64,000 nucleotides of DNA from Thamnidium elegans. Taxonomy: Eukaryota; Mucoromycota; Mucoromycetes; Mucorales; Mucoraceae. Shown one piece after another: positions 54,491 to 64,000 of the stretch (the stretch's first letter is position 1; every line of letters begins with the position of its first letter). The translations under genes were made by a program, and so were the position numbers. Under the pieces are notes generated by a model, which saw only the letters and a program-made list of their open reading frames with translations, searched no databases and was not told the origin of the DNA. The stretch spans positions 930,001-994,000 of the forward strand of contig JAIXMG010000010.1 in NCBI GenBank assembly GCA_025201345.1, in the 5' to 3' direction.

Positions 54491-54764
54491 TGTCAGTCTT
54501 GATTATAGTGATACCTATAATAATTGACTGAGTTATGTAAGAACTTCTTTAACTAAACCAGTAAGGTTATAAGGTGTTTGTAAGAGAAAAGAAAGATGTT
54601 TTATTAATTTCAAAGTCAACACTAATATTTATAAACAAGGTAACCATGGTTACGGATTGGCTCTATGGGACCCAGTGTGTTCGATCCGGCACTTCTTAGT
54701 CCGGCCGCTGGGTTCTAAATCCGGCTTAATATGTTTAACCGAATTAGGATTATCCGGCCTGACA
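54491..54764 (-). repeat. 3' LTR of a second Ty3-like element
   Basis: 274 bp. On the minus strand it runs TGTCAGGCCGGATAATCC...AATCAAGACTGACA. It is preceded by the purine tract GGGAAGGAGGTAA, the counterpart of AAGAGGAGGGTAA in the element at 24006. Length and end sequences match that element's LTR (278 bp), but the interior is diverged. Confidence 0.75.
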
Positions 54765-55333
54765 TTACCTCCTTCCCAAAACGATGTTCGTCTCTGAACA
54801 TCATAAGAGTCACCCTGAAAAGTAGTCACCGTGATATTATCAATCATGCGAACTGGTTTCGTGAACAGCGTAGGCGTAGTAACCTTAGGGATAGGATGAG
54901 GTTTTGAAGACGGAGGTTGGAAACGAAAAGTAGCATGTATACCTTGTGGTGGAATAAGAATAGGCACCGGTGTTGGCTTCTTTTTGGTCACACGTATAGC
55001 CTCCGAAGCAGCAGAAGAGCGGGATTCTTGCACAATAGTATCTGAAATAACGGCTTCCGAGCAAGATGACTCCTTAGCAACAGATTCTGTAGGAACGACT
55101 TCGGCATTAGACACCTCCGAAGCAACGGCAATCTTGACAGCAGATTCCTTGACAGCAGATTCCGTGACATCAGACTCCATAGACACGGTGTCCATAGCAG
55201 CAGACTCTTGTACTATATCCGGATCAACTTGTATATCAGAACAATCCATTCTATCAGTTGTGATTGAATCTGAAAAAGAATTATTCTCGACCCCAGAAAA
55301 AATGGTTTCCTTTTCTTTTCCTTTTTGCAACAA
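54650..55333 (-). CDS. C-terminal tail of a Ty3-like polyprotein, 5'-truncated
   Basis: 227 codons ending at 54650, within the LTR 54491-54764. Ser/Glu/Val-rich repeats (ESAAMDTVSMES, VTESAVKESAVK) are followed by a Pro-rich segment (PTPVPILIPPQGIHATFRF), the polypurine tract encoding SFWEGGN, and LTR-encoded residues VRPDNPNSVKHIKPDLEPSG with a basic end (GRTKKCR). The arrangement copies the acidic tail, embedded polypurine tract and LTR-encoded basic end of the intact polyprotein at 24124-29793, although the residues have diverged. The apparent ATG (55333) is not the real start. The frame is open up to the family A LTR at 55340, which marks a breakpoint. No enzymatic domains remain. Confidence 0.65.
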   Translation of the reverse strand: MLQKGKEKETIFSGVENNSFSDSITTDRMDCSDIQVDPDIVQESAAMDTVSMESDVTESAVKESAVKIAVASEVSNAEVVPTESVAKESSCSEAVISDTIVQESRSSAASEAIRVTKKKPTPVPILIPPQGIHATFRFQPPSSKPHPIPKVTTPTLFTKPVRMIDNITVTTFQGDSYDVQRRTSFWEGGNVRPDNPNSVKHIKPDLEPSGRTKKCRIEHTGSHRANP

Positions 55334-55339
55334 AGAAGC

Positions 55340-55689
55340 TGTGGAGAAATACTTTGATTTAACACAGAAAAATTAACAAAAACAGGTGAATAAGATTAAA
55401 TGTCTAATAACGTTTATTTCTTATTTTAATTGCAAAAATCAATCCCGGTAAAAGGGATTGCTAACTATGATTTCTTATTTATAGTCTTTTGCAATAGTGG
55501 TCACACTATTGTGATTGATCGTTACACGTAGATTTGATCTAGTGATTTTTATAGCCTGAGGATCTTGATTTCTAGATCCTGCGCTTTTTTTATATATAAG
55601 GTTCATTTTGATACCTAAGGTTTGTTATGCTTTATAATCGATGGTTCATCGATTATTATATATTTTATTTTATGTGTGATTTTACCACA
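55340..55689 (-). repeat. LTR family A, 3' LTR of chromovirus remnant
   Basis: 350 bp. On the minus strand it begins TGTGGTAAAATCACAC, preceded by GGTGGGGGAGCA, a polypurine tract at 55690-55701. It follows the pol fragment at 55821 in the right order, which assigns the solo LTRs at 32944 and 48014 and the fragment at 51459 to this chromovirus. Confidence 0.88.
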
Positions 55690-55820
55690 TGCTCCCCCAC
55701 CAACGTCAGCGTAGCGCGTGATTGTTAAGGGATGTTTGCATCACGTGTACTGAAAAAAATGTACTCTTTTTTTTTTTTTTTTTTTTTTAGCAGTTGCTCT
55801 GTGCTCCTTTTTTTTTTTTT

Positions 55821-57557
55821 TTACTTTCTTTTACTACGTAAATTACGTGTATGACTTTGACTATAACCTGGTGCAGGTTGCTTTCTTTTGTTCCCATTAG
55901 GTTTTGTGCTAGTGTCGACCGTTTTTGTCATTGACTTGCTAACCTTCTTGTTTTGTTTAGAAACGTAATCGCTAACCAGTTTAGCTTTACGTTCTTCCTC
56001 AAGTTTCTTGAGTTCGTTAACTTTTACCCAATATTTTCGAATGGTTTCAGGATCAGTGAACGCATCAGCTTTGAGCCATGAGTTGTCTCTTTCTCTGTAA
56101 CCTACCCAACTTACCAAGTATTCTCTGTCAGTGACGGAACCTCGGTGATCACGAATTTCTTTTACTTCGTATATTTCATCTTCGATCGCTTTTTCGTCAA
56201 TAGTTACCACCTTTAATTCAGAAGGGACGTAATCTCTATGTAACATTTCATTCATTTCATCTTTCAACACATATGTTCCATATTTGGTTTTAGTGACAAC
56301 GTGAAATGGTCCATCATATAGAGGAGACAGTTTGGTAGTTCGAGAGGTTAATCGAATCATTACAGTTGTACCAATAGGGATGTCTACTAAGTAGTTTTTT
56401 TTATCAAATTGTTTTCTTTGTATCTCCATTAATTTATTTGTTCTTTCATGTATAGCCGGGAAGACGATGTCAGCCATGTAATCGGCTTTTTTTATCAAGT
56501 CTTCTACCGTTACCACTTTCTTTGGAAGAGTAGCTTTAACTGCTGGATCGGTGCAATCCTGGATTTTAGGGAATCTTCGCGCAAACATGAGTGAGAAAGG
56601 ACTTGATCCTGTTCTGTTACGTATCTTTAAATTACACGCCAATTGGGCAGCAGGTAGAATCATGTCCCACTTACTGGTATCATTACCACACATCTTTCTT
56701 ACTGTGTTTACAATAATTTTTACGGCATTTTCTCCACTGCCATTAGATTGAGGATAGCCAGCAGTGGAGAACCTATGTGGGATTCCCAGGACGTTTGTAA
56801 TAGAGTTCATGAGCGTATTTTTATATTCGGCGCCATTATCGCTAACCAAACATGTGGATGGAAAGGCATAGTCACCGAAGATTTGACACAGCGTGTTGGC
56901 TATCGTATCACTTTGCTTATTTGGCAAAGCCCGAGCAATTATATATCTGGTACAGATATCTACAACTATCAATATATACATGTTGTTTCGGAATGTCAGA
57001 CTGAATGGTCCAGCCATATCTGTTGCAATATGTGCGAAAGGTTCTGCCGACACAATGGATTTTAACCCATGGAAACCCCGACGTACCACATTATGTCGAG
57101 CACAATGTATACAGCTAGAAACAATTTGTTGAGCTTCTGCAAAGATCCCTGTCCAATGTAACCCATCAGCATGTAACCTTTGCACAATACTTTCAGACCC
57201 GAAATGGCCAAGGGTATGCACATCGTTTAACAAAGCATGTCTAGACTCGATAGGAGGTGCTATATAGTCGGTTATGGTATCCTTGAATTTTGGAGAGTTT
57301 AATTTTATCGCTAATATATTCAGATTTTTATCTATGCTACGAATATTGCGTTTGTAGATAAATTTATCCGTCGTTATGACTTTATCAGTTTTTTTTAAAA
57401 CTTTCGACAGGATTTTTTTTCTCCTTTCTAATATAATTCTGTTTAATTGTTTTATCTTTTTATCATCTTCTTCTACTTCTTCTTCATAGTTTACTTCGGG
57501 ATACAGTCTACTTAATAGATCTGGTAAAACATTGTTGATACCCTTTATATAAGTAAC
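55821..57557 (-). pseudogene. chromovirus pol fragment: RNase H end, integrase, chromodomain
   Basis: Open frame of about 574 codons. It starts within the end of RNase H (VTYIKGINNVLPDLLSRLYP), then the integrase zinc domain (HTLGHFG...SSCIHCARH), the catalytic triad in ATDMAGPF, LVSDNGAEYKN and QSNGSGENAV, and a C-terminal chromodomain (YEVKEIRDHRGSVTDREYL, then VSWVGYRERDNSWLKADAF). A basic tail ends at 55821. Gag, protease and reverse transcriptase are missing; the sequence breaks at about 57557 beside the palindrome array. No stop interrupts the remaining frame, so truncation was fairly recent. Chromodomains of such integrases direct insertion to particular chromatin marks. Confidence 0.9.
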
Positions 57558-57790
57558 CGAGCACTAAGGCGAGCCCCAGCGATCACATCGATAATTTTAT
57601 CGCTATCGCTAATCGGCATCGCTAAAATTATCGATGTTAGCGACAGCGATAAATTTAAGCGATATCGATAAATTTATCGATGGCGCTAAAAAACAGCGGT
57701 ATCGATAAATTTATCGATACCGCTTAAAAACAGCGATACCGCTACAATTATCGATGGCGTTAAAACACAGCTTTATCGTTTGAGTTTATT
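57558..57790. repeat. array of ATCGAT-based palindromes
   Basis: Repeated variants of AGCG-TATCGATAAATTTATCGATA-CGCT. One unit at 57695-57724 is a perfect 30-bp palindrome (AGCGGTATCGATAAA-TTTATCGATACCGCT). Another, 57586-57636, has 14-bp arms CATCGATAATTTTA. At least five related half-units (CGATAAATTTA, CGATAATTTTA, ACAATTATCGATGGCG) follow each other. It lies at the breakpoint of the chromovirus. Confidence 0.85.
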
Positions 57791-58550
57791 TAAATCTCAA
57801 TAATTTTTGTACATTAATAAAAAAAAAAGCATTGCAGTATATATCGGATCCATTAAAAGGTTATGGAATAAAATAGTTATTTAATAAAACGGCAATATTA
57901 TAGTACATTTTGTAATATAGATTTATTAAATAAAAAAAAAAATATATGGAAAAAAAAAGTGGAATATATTATTTATATGTGAATTTTGTTGTTATTCTAC
58001 ATTGTATACAGAAGAGGAAGGTATATGTATTTTATAGTTCGGTCTTATTTTTTATATAAGCAAAAAATAAATAGAGCACGGCCAACAACGTAGAAGATAA
58101 AAGCAATACTCTTGAGAAATAAGCTATCAATGTATTGAGTAAAAAAAAAAAAAAAAGCGTCAGAATACAGTGTAAGTTTAAATTTAAGCATATAGTTACA
58201 TTATTAGAACCAAATTAGTCCGGTCGATAGCAAAAGGACTTACAGTAAAGCCCTATATATTGTAAGTAGTAACAGAAATACTAGATAGATAAAGTAAGCA
58301 TAATTTAGTGTTATAGCTATTTAATTATAGTAAATGACTATTCATCTTACCTCATTTCAAAAAATTATGACATGACTGACATGACACAAGATGTACAAAG
58401 TCCAACAACAAAAGAAATTTTATTTTATTTTGTCGAAAAGAAGAAAAAAGAAAAAGGAAGTGACGAAAAAAAAAAAAAAGGAAAAGGAAAAGGAAAGAAA
58501 ATAGAAGTATTTATATTTTCTTTTTAAAAAAAAACCGAAAAAAAAACCAA
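57791..58550. other. AT-rich spacer, no gene seen
   Basis: No protein-like frame on either strand; several A runs. Confidence 0.45.
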
Positions 58551-59562
58551 TCAATAGTGTCTTCGCTGGGCGGGACTGCCATCATCTCGGTCCTCAGCAA
58601 GTCTTCTTTTTTCAGCAATACTTACCTGTTGGGAATCAATTTCTTCTTGTAAGTTTGAGATTGAAAAAGACTCCCCGACGTCAACCTAATAATACAATTA
58701 AAAAAAAGGTGAATAATACTAATATTTATAAAATAAACAATTAACAAATAACTTACGACTGGTCTCTTGCTCTTCTTTCTTTTTCCATCATTACGGATAG
58801 CAACGGACAGCAAATGAAACGTTACCCAAGAATCAAGAACAAGATTCAAGGGCAAACAAGCTTCAATTGTCAATGTCTCCAAGACAATGTGTTCGACCAC
58901 AAAGCTTGTAGTGACCTGCTCATCCGCGCTTAATCCGCTCCAGAGAAAGTCAAGACCCTTATCTGCATACTTGGTACGACAGAACAAGATTATCAAGGCA
59001 TTGGTGTTGTTGTACCTATCATTTGCATCTTGTTCCCGTGCAGCCGTTTCTTCGTCGACCGTCGACATGCCATATTGGACATTGGTCTCTTCCAACCAAA
59101 GGATGCACATGGCGATGATCAGGAGCCTTTCAGATTTTGCTCCAGTTATTCTCTTCATGGCATCCTTCCCGTAGCGACGGTTACCACGGTTACTTCTGGC
59201 ATTACTGTTGATCTCTTCAAGTTTATCTTGGTCATTCAAGATATCAAAAGAGACAGGCTCAACAAATCTGTTGCTAGATGAGCTTAAATCTTAATATATA
59301 ATAATTAGAATCGAGTAGAACATCAGTACTATATATCTTTTATATTGGTCGAAGAATTACCTGAACCTAAAGAGACCGAGCGAGCAGAGAAGCTTCTACC
59401 ACCTTGCAGAATGGCCAATATATTTGATAACATACTCTTCATTTCACTTACTTCTTCGATAAGTGATTCGATTTTTGCAGAATCCGAAGTAGTGTTCTCG
59501 TTGAATAACGCGTCTTGTAAGAAGTTAGAAGAGTCCCAAGAAAGTTCGTTGTTGTTGGACAT
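58551..59562 (-). CDS. uncharacterised protein, coiled-coil N-terminus, three exons
   Basis: The ATG at 59562 starts MSNNNELSWDSSNFLQDALF with a predicted coiled coil (KIESLIEEVSEMKSMLSNIL). An intron (about 59287-59360) leads to an exon with NDQDKLEEINSNARSNRGNR, GAKSERLLIIAMCILWLEET, STVDEETAAREQDANDRYNN, FLWSGLSADEQVTTSFVVEH and ACLPLNLVLDSWVTFHLLSV, then the basic KRKKSKRP. The last exon reads VDVGESFSISNLQEEIDSQQ and ends RRLAEDRDDGSPAQRRHY at a TGA (58551). No known domain. It lies head to head with the transposase gene at 60421 and is richer in GC than its flanks. It may be the partner protein of that transposon, but nothing proves it. Confidence 0.55.
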
Positions 59563-60420
59563 TATTGTAGTATATTCGATTTTTTAGGAGTGGGTAAAAA
59601 GGAAATGAGTATTTTTTTTTTTTATGAAAACATCAGTTTAAATAGAATTGTTAAAAAAAATTTTTTACTTGAGACATCGCCAAGAGAAAGAACAAATATC
59701 TTTATCAGTAACATCTATTTGAAACAGAAACCAAACCACATCTAAAAAAAAAAAAAAAGAAAAAAAAAAGGCACCGATGATGATCATATACTTCAAAACA
59801 ATTGTATTGGCCAAGTCTGTATAAAATTTAAGTTAGTTGAAAAGTTTATTCATAGTACATGTACCTTTTATATATATATATATATATTTACTTTATAGCA
59901 TTGAGCTACGTTCTTCATTTCGACTCTTCCATTGTATGTTATTGATTCAGATGTGTTTGGCTATTGTATAAAATATCTTGATTGAATTTGTTTCTTTTGG
60001 ATCCTAACACTTCCTTTTTTTTTTTGCAGGCCCTGGTTTCAGCATAAATTTTTAATTGGAAGTTGGCTAATCAATTTGAAATGTTTCCAATCAAGCGTGT
60101 CTATTATAATTATTGATTTTTTTTGTAAAAAGACAATCAAAGATCTCAATGAGTGGTCTACTATTTCGAAATTGATTTCCAGAGATAAAGAAAAATCTAC
60201 CGTGAAACAATTTTTTTTTTTTTTTTTTTTTTTGCAGTAAAGATAAGAGAGCTCTCCATGAGTGGTTCCGAATACGATTTCCATATTGATTTCTTGAGAT
60301 AATGATAACGTAAATATATTGCCTTGAAACATTTTTTTTTTTAAAAAAAAGTAAATATTTTAGTATAAAAGCAGATATAAAAATATTCCAAATTATATTA
60401 CATTATATTTCTGCTTAAAC
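59563..60420. other. divergent intergenic region with a duplicated segment
   Basis: Lies between the starts of the genes at 59562 (-) and 60421 (+). Two ~100-bp segments (about 60135-60230 and 60245-60345) share CATGAGTGGT, TTGATTTC, GAGATAA and TGAAACA followed by a T run. AT repeats lie at about 59872-59887. Confidence 0.5.
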
Positions 60421-62291
60421 ATGTCTTCTTATGTCCCCAGCAAACGTACCCGTGTCTCTGGAAGTAATATCAAATACGTTCACCAGCTCCTTCTTCAAAA
60501 GGCAAGGTCCGCCGTCACACCCGCCCCTCTTGTTGTAAATACCGAAAACGAAAGCTCGTATGAATATGACTGTGGCGACTATATTGATTTCGATGATGAA
60601 CAAGAAACAAATGAGCATGCTACCAGTGATGTTTTAGAGAACGAAGGTAAGAATTAATCATATACTGTATATAATTTAGCCATTTTACTTACATATACAT
60701 TAAAGCAGATCAATCCGACTTTCCTGATTTCTTGTTTGTTGATCCCGCTACCACAACTGAAAATGACAATACAATACTTGAAGATACTGACCAGGTTGAT
60801 GGTGATATTAAATATAAATTGAATGTTCCAAAATTCCCATTCACTACAATCGAAAGATACAGTATAATGTTTGAAGAAGTATGCGATACGTACAACATCA
60901 GTCGCGAAGGCTCAAGAGCGTTAAGACATTTAATCAATATGATGATAGCAGACAACACGTTAGGTAAATAATTTCAAACTACTACATAGATTCAATAAGA
61001 GACTAATATATACATTTTTCTAAAAAAAAAATTAAAAAACACCTCATATATTGACAGATTGTACTAACAAGCTTTTGAGCCATGATACTTGTAACAGTCT
61101 CGTTAAAAACGCCGTACCTCTGGCTATGACACGAAAATTCGATATCTGTATCAATGCGTGTTACTTATATAGTACCGAAGATATCCATCTTCTCAACTGT
61201 CCAGTGTGTCATACGGCTAGATCCTCCGCCAAGGTTACCAAGATGATTTCTATTTCGGACAAGATCGTCGAAATGCTTCTTTCAGACGAAATCCGTACAA
61301 ACTTAATAGAACGCCAGGTCGAAGTAGCCGAGCATATAACAAGGACCAGTGACACATATGCAGATATCTACGATGGTGATATCTTTAGAAGCTTGTATAA
61401 CAATCAGATTATAAACAATGATGAAAATATATTAAATATTTACCTCAAAGTTGATATTGACGGGTTCACCTCTTCTTCGTCTCATTCTTCAATGGTAATG
61501 GTCCACGCTGTTATCTTAAATTTAGATTCATCAGAAAGGTATTAACATTAAAAAAAAAAAGTACCAATCGAGGCAAAGTACTAATATAAGTCATACAACC
61601 ACCTTATTTCATAGATATAAACGGAATGCGACCTTTCAAATAGCTGTTCTCCCTGGAAAGTCAAAAGCTGATTTTAATTCCTTTTTAAAGCCTATTGTCG
61701 ATGAAATCAAGATGCTTTCAGAAAAAACCATTGTCATTCAAACAGATAATAGTGAAACACCCATACGCTGTAAAGTATATCTTCTTTTTGTAAATGGTGA
61801 CGGCATAGAATGTAATAGACTTATGAATTTCTCCGGTCATACAGGGTACTTATATTGATATATGAATAAACCATGTCGATTTTCAGCTAACTTTCTTTTT
61901 CTTAAGCACGTTTGGTTGCCGCTTTTGCTTAAGCCATGGGTTGCATAGAGTGGAGGGCCCTCCAAATACAAGAAGAAGTGGAATGTACTTTCCTAATCGT
62001 GATGCCCCATTGAGATCTAAAGAAAGTTTATTACTAGAAGACACAAGCTCAATTTTATGTTATTTATTTATTTATTTTTTTTAAAAAAGAAAATACTCAC
62101 AGAATTCGCCCTATTTCTTTTAGCAAAACAATACATACGGCATTAAAAAACCAACCATATTCGGATCACTGAATACATATACAGGTTCCTGCATGTTCGG
62201 TTTTGATGAGCTTCACGGTATATCAAATGTCGCCAAATTGCTTTTTGATCTGATATCTCCTCGGTATAACACAAGTTTTAAGTTTTATGGT
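60421..62291 (+). pseudogene. CMC (CACTA/Plavaka-type, TNP2-like) transposase, cut by a retroelement
   Basis: About six exons from the ATG at 60421. The N-terminus MSSYVPSKRTRV is followed by an acidic region, then KFPFTTIERYSIMFEEVCDT, the zinc motif HLLNCPVCHTARSS, IYLKVDIDGFTSSSSHSSMV (catalytic Asp region), FNSFLKPIVDEIKMLSEKTI, VNGDGIECNRLMNFSGHTGT, FGCRFCLSHGLHRVEGPPNT and CMFGFDELHGISNVAKLLFD. This order (CPVC box, D-G-F, PL-DE---L, G-x-x-GC-FC, then DE-H) is typical of TNP2-like transposases of the CMC superfamily. The frame ends at FKFYG because the LTR at 62292 begins with TGA. The last intron lacks a convincing donor. The downstream half is not in the window. Confidence 0.75.
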
Positions 62292-62556
62292 TGAGATATT
62301 TAGTATCGAATTATGAAATAAAAGAGACAGCAGAAAATAAGATGAAACTTCTTTTGGATCTTTATTAATTAAAAAATGACTTCTAAAAAACAAGAGAGGG
62401 AACAAAAGGTTGCCTCGTAAAATATCCTTTTTATAGTAAGAATAATTTAGGTTTAAGAACCAGGGTAGTAAGCGATACCTAACTGAGGTTGTTGTGTAAC
62501 CACCTCAGATATATTTGGATTGATAACTTGCGTTAGTTTTATGGTTAAATACCACA
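62292..62556 (-). repeat. 3' LTR of a second chromovirus
   Basis: On the minus strand it begins TGTGGTATTTAACC, preceded by the purine tract GGATGGGGGGGTA, and ends CTAAATATCTCA. TGTGG start and G-run tract match the family A chromovirus, but the interior differs. The left edge coincides with the abrupt end of the CMC transposase frame. The exact left border is inferred. Confidence 0.65.
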
Positions 62557-64000
62557 TACCCCCCCATCCAAGAGATTACTCCCAAGACAGATTTGCAATG
62601 ATAATGGAGAAAGAGGTTTTTTTTTTTTTTTTTTTTTTTTTTAATTACTTTTTTGAAAGCGAGTTTTGACGACTTACGAGTAGGAGAACGCTTGGTCGCA
62701 TTTTTAGATTGCTTGAAGGCATCTTCTTGAGATAAGAGTATAGCAGGACGTTTACGTTTAGAATGAGAAGATGTAGTCTTAGAATCAACATCTTCGTCTA
62801 ATGGTAATGACCTAATTAGCTTACTAATTGTACTGGGTTTATTCTTTTGTAATGCTTTAGAGCTAGAAGGAGCATTAGTAATGACATTGGACTTTTTTGG
62901 TTTATACACAGTGCCAAGGTTCTTCCAATATTTACGAAGACAATCGATATCATTAAAATGATCTGTGGGTATCCATTCATCCCAGTCACTACTATAATTC
63001 TTCCATCGAACTAAATATTCAATATTCCTTGGTTCACCTCGATGGTTAATAACGGCTTCGATTTCATAATTTTTAATTTCATTGCCTTCATCGTCAAGAG
63101 CAATTACTTCGTCATGAGAGATAAGTTTTAATTCAATTGACGTATAATTCCTAGGCATAATCATCCCAACAGTGTCTCTAAGGACATATGAGTTTCCTTG
63201 GGTTTTACGAACAACGGTGTATGGACCAGAGTAAGAAGGAGATAATTGACCATTTTTTTCTATACGAACCATAACATGATCATTAGGTTTATATTCGACT
63301 AGAACGTGCTTATTATCAAATTTAGCATTATCCAATTCAATTTGTGTTTTGGTTTTTTCAGCTATGGCTGGAAAGACAATATCATTCATATAATCAATTC
63401 TTTTCATGAGCTCTTCATGAGACATAGGTCTTTTATGTTCTCCTTGTTTATCTTTATCCTCATCTGCTGTAAAACCATATGTTTCAGGCATACGACGTGC
63501 GAAGAATAAGGAAAAAGGGGTTGTATTTAATTTTTTGGATATGCGATTATTAAGTGATAATTGTACCGCATTAAGGTAAAGATCCCAATGGGAACCAACA
63601 CCTTTGGTAGCTTTTGCTAATAATATTTTTACTGATTGAACCGTACGTTCGGCTAAACCATTTGCCGAGGCATGCAGTGGAGAAATAAATCTATGGTCAT
63701 AACCTAAAGCATCAGCTAATTCCTTCGATAAATAACTTTTAAACTCTGAACCATTATCGGATTGGAGAATAGAAGGAACGCCAATTAATGCGAAGACGTC
63801 AGATAATACTTTAACAATAGTAGCAGTCTTTTTATCCGCTAAGGGACGAAGTATACAAAAACGAGTGCATACATCAACAATAACCATAACGTAATTATTA
63901 TTTAATTCTGTGGTTGTACCCATAGGTCCAGCCAAATCTATGGCTAAATGTTGACCAGGAGTATAACTATATATATGTCTTGAGGGATGGAACCCCCGTT
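62505..64000 (-). CDS. chromovirus pol, integrase and chromodomain, continues beyond window
   Basis: Open frame running from the window edge (RGFHPSRHIYSYTPGQHLAI) through the integrase triad in IDLAGPMG, QSDNGSEFKS and ANGLAERTVQ, a YVLRDTVG segment and a chromodomain (YEIEAVINHRGEPRNIEYLV, then RWKNYSSDWDEWIPTDHF). A basic tail (KRKRPAIL, KRSPTRKSSK) follows, then a lysine run from a 24-nt poly-A (minus strand). Beyond that the frame passes through the polypurine tract into the LTR, so the true stop may have been lost by slippage. RT and gag lie outside the window. It is similar in layout to the fragment at 55821-57557 but clearly a different family. Confidence 0.9.
   Translation of the reverse strand, partial: RGFHPSRHIYSYTPGQHLAIDLAGPMGTTTELNNNYVMVIVDVCTRFCILRPLADKKTATIVKVLSDVFALIGVPSILQSDNGSEFKSYLSKELADALGYDHRFISPLHASANGLAERTVQSVKILLAKATKGVGSHWDLYLNAVQLSLNNRISKKLNTTPFSLFFARRMPETYGFTADEDKDKQGEHKRPMSHEELMKRIDYMNDIVFPAIAEKTKTQIELDNAKFDNKHVLVEYKPNDHVMVRIEKNGQLSPSYSGPYTVVRKTQGNSYVLRDTVGMIMPRNYTSIELKLISHDEVIALDDEGNEIKNYEIEAVINHRGEPRNIEYLVRWKNYSSDWDEWIPTDHFNDIDCLRKYWKNLGTVYKPKKSNVITNAPSSSKALQKNKPSTISKLIRSLPLDEDVDSKTTSSHSKRKRPAILLSQEDAFKQSKNATKRSPTRKSSKLAFKKVIKKKKKKKKNLFLHYHCKSVLGVISWMGGYVVFNHKTNASYQSKYI

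Overview
The window comes from a filamentous fungus, most likely of the order Mucorales (Mucoromycota). The evidence is AT-rich DNA with long homopolymer runs, genes split by many short introns, a secreted CotH-family protein, a fungal G-alpha subunit, chromodomain-type Ty3/gypsy elements, and several copies of an uncharacterised protein family that, from memory and unverified, I associate with mucoralean genomes. No BLAST, HMM or alignment program was run. Every assignment rests on reading translations, motifs and splice signals by eye, so positions built from several exons may be off by a few bases.

Layout. Bases 1-2,000 hold a decayed member of the uncharacterised family. Bases 2,166-16,099 are the housekeeping core: HID1 (-), a small unknown protein (+), UNC50/GMH1 (+), an unknown Cys-rich protein with an in-frame TGA (+), a membrane-anchored class 3 lipase (-), a TFIIIC triple-barrel subunit (+) and a G-alpha subunit (-). 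Bases 16,100-24,000 are gene-poor, with a LINE remnant, a CotH-family gene and a tRNA-Met(CAT). A complete 6.4-kb Ty3-like element with two apparently identical LTRs lies 12 bp upstream of that tRNA, where Pol III initiation would be expected.

Bases 30,400-47,300 are repeat-rich accessory DNA: a solo LTR, minisatellites, inverted repeats, a MULE remnant and three members of the uncharacterised family. One is intact as a single exon, one is intact with six exons, and one is broken. The six-exon member carries a D...E-x-K arrangement like the PD-(D/E)XK nuclease core.

Bases 48,000-64,000 are a nest of mobile elements. A Merlin/IS1595-like DNA transposon with TIRs, an 8-bp target duplication and a second ORF sits inside a solo LTR. 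Two solo LTRs interrupt a host-like pseudogene. A 5'-truncated relative of the 24-kb element and two chromoviruses are also present, and one chromovirus cuts off a CMC/TNP2-type transposase gene. A palindrome array at 57.6-57.8 kb is unexplained.

The housekeeping genes share no operon-like logic. HID1 and UNC50 both act at the Golgi, but their proximity may be chance. The accessory half looks like a dynamic compartment in which one gene family and several transposon families accumulate together.
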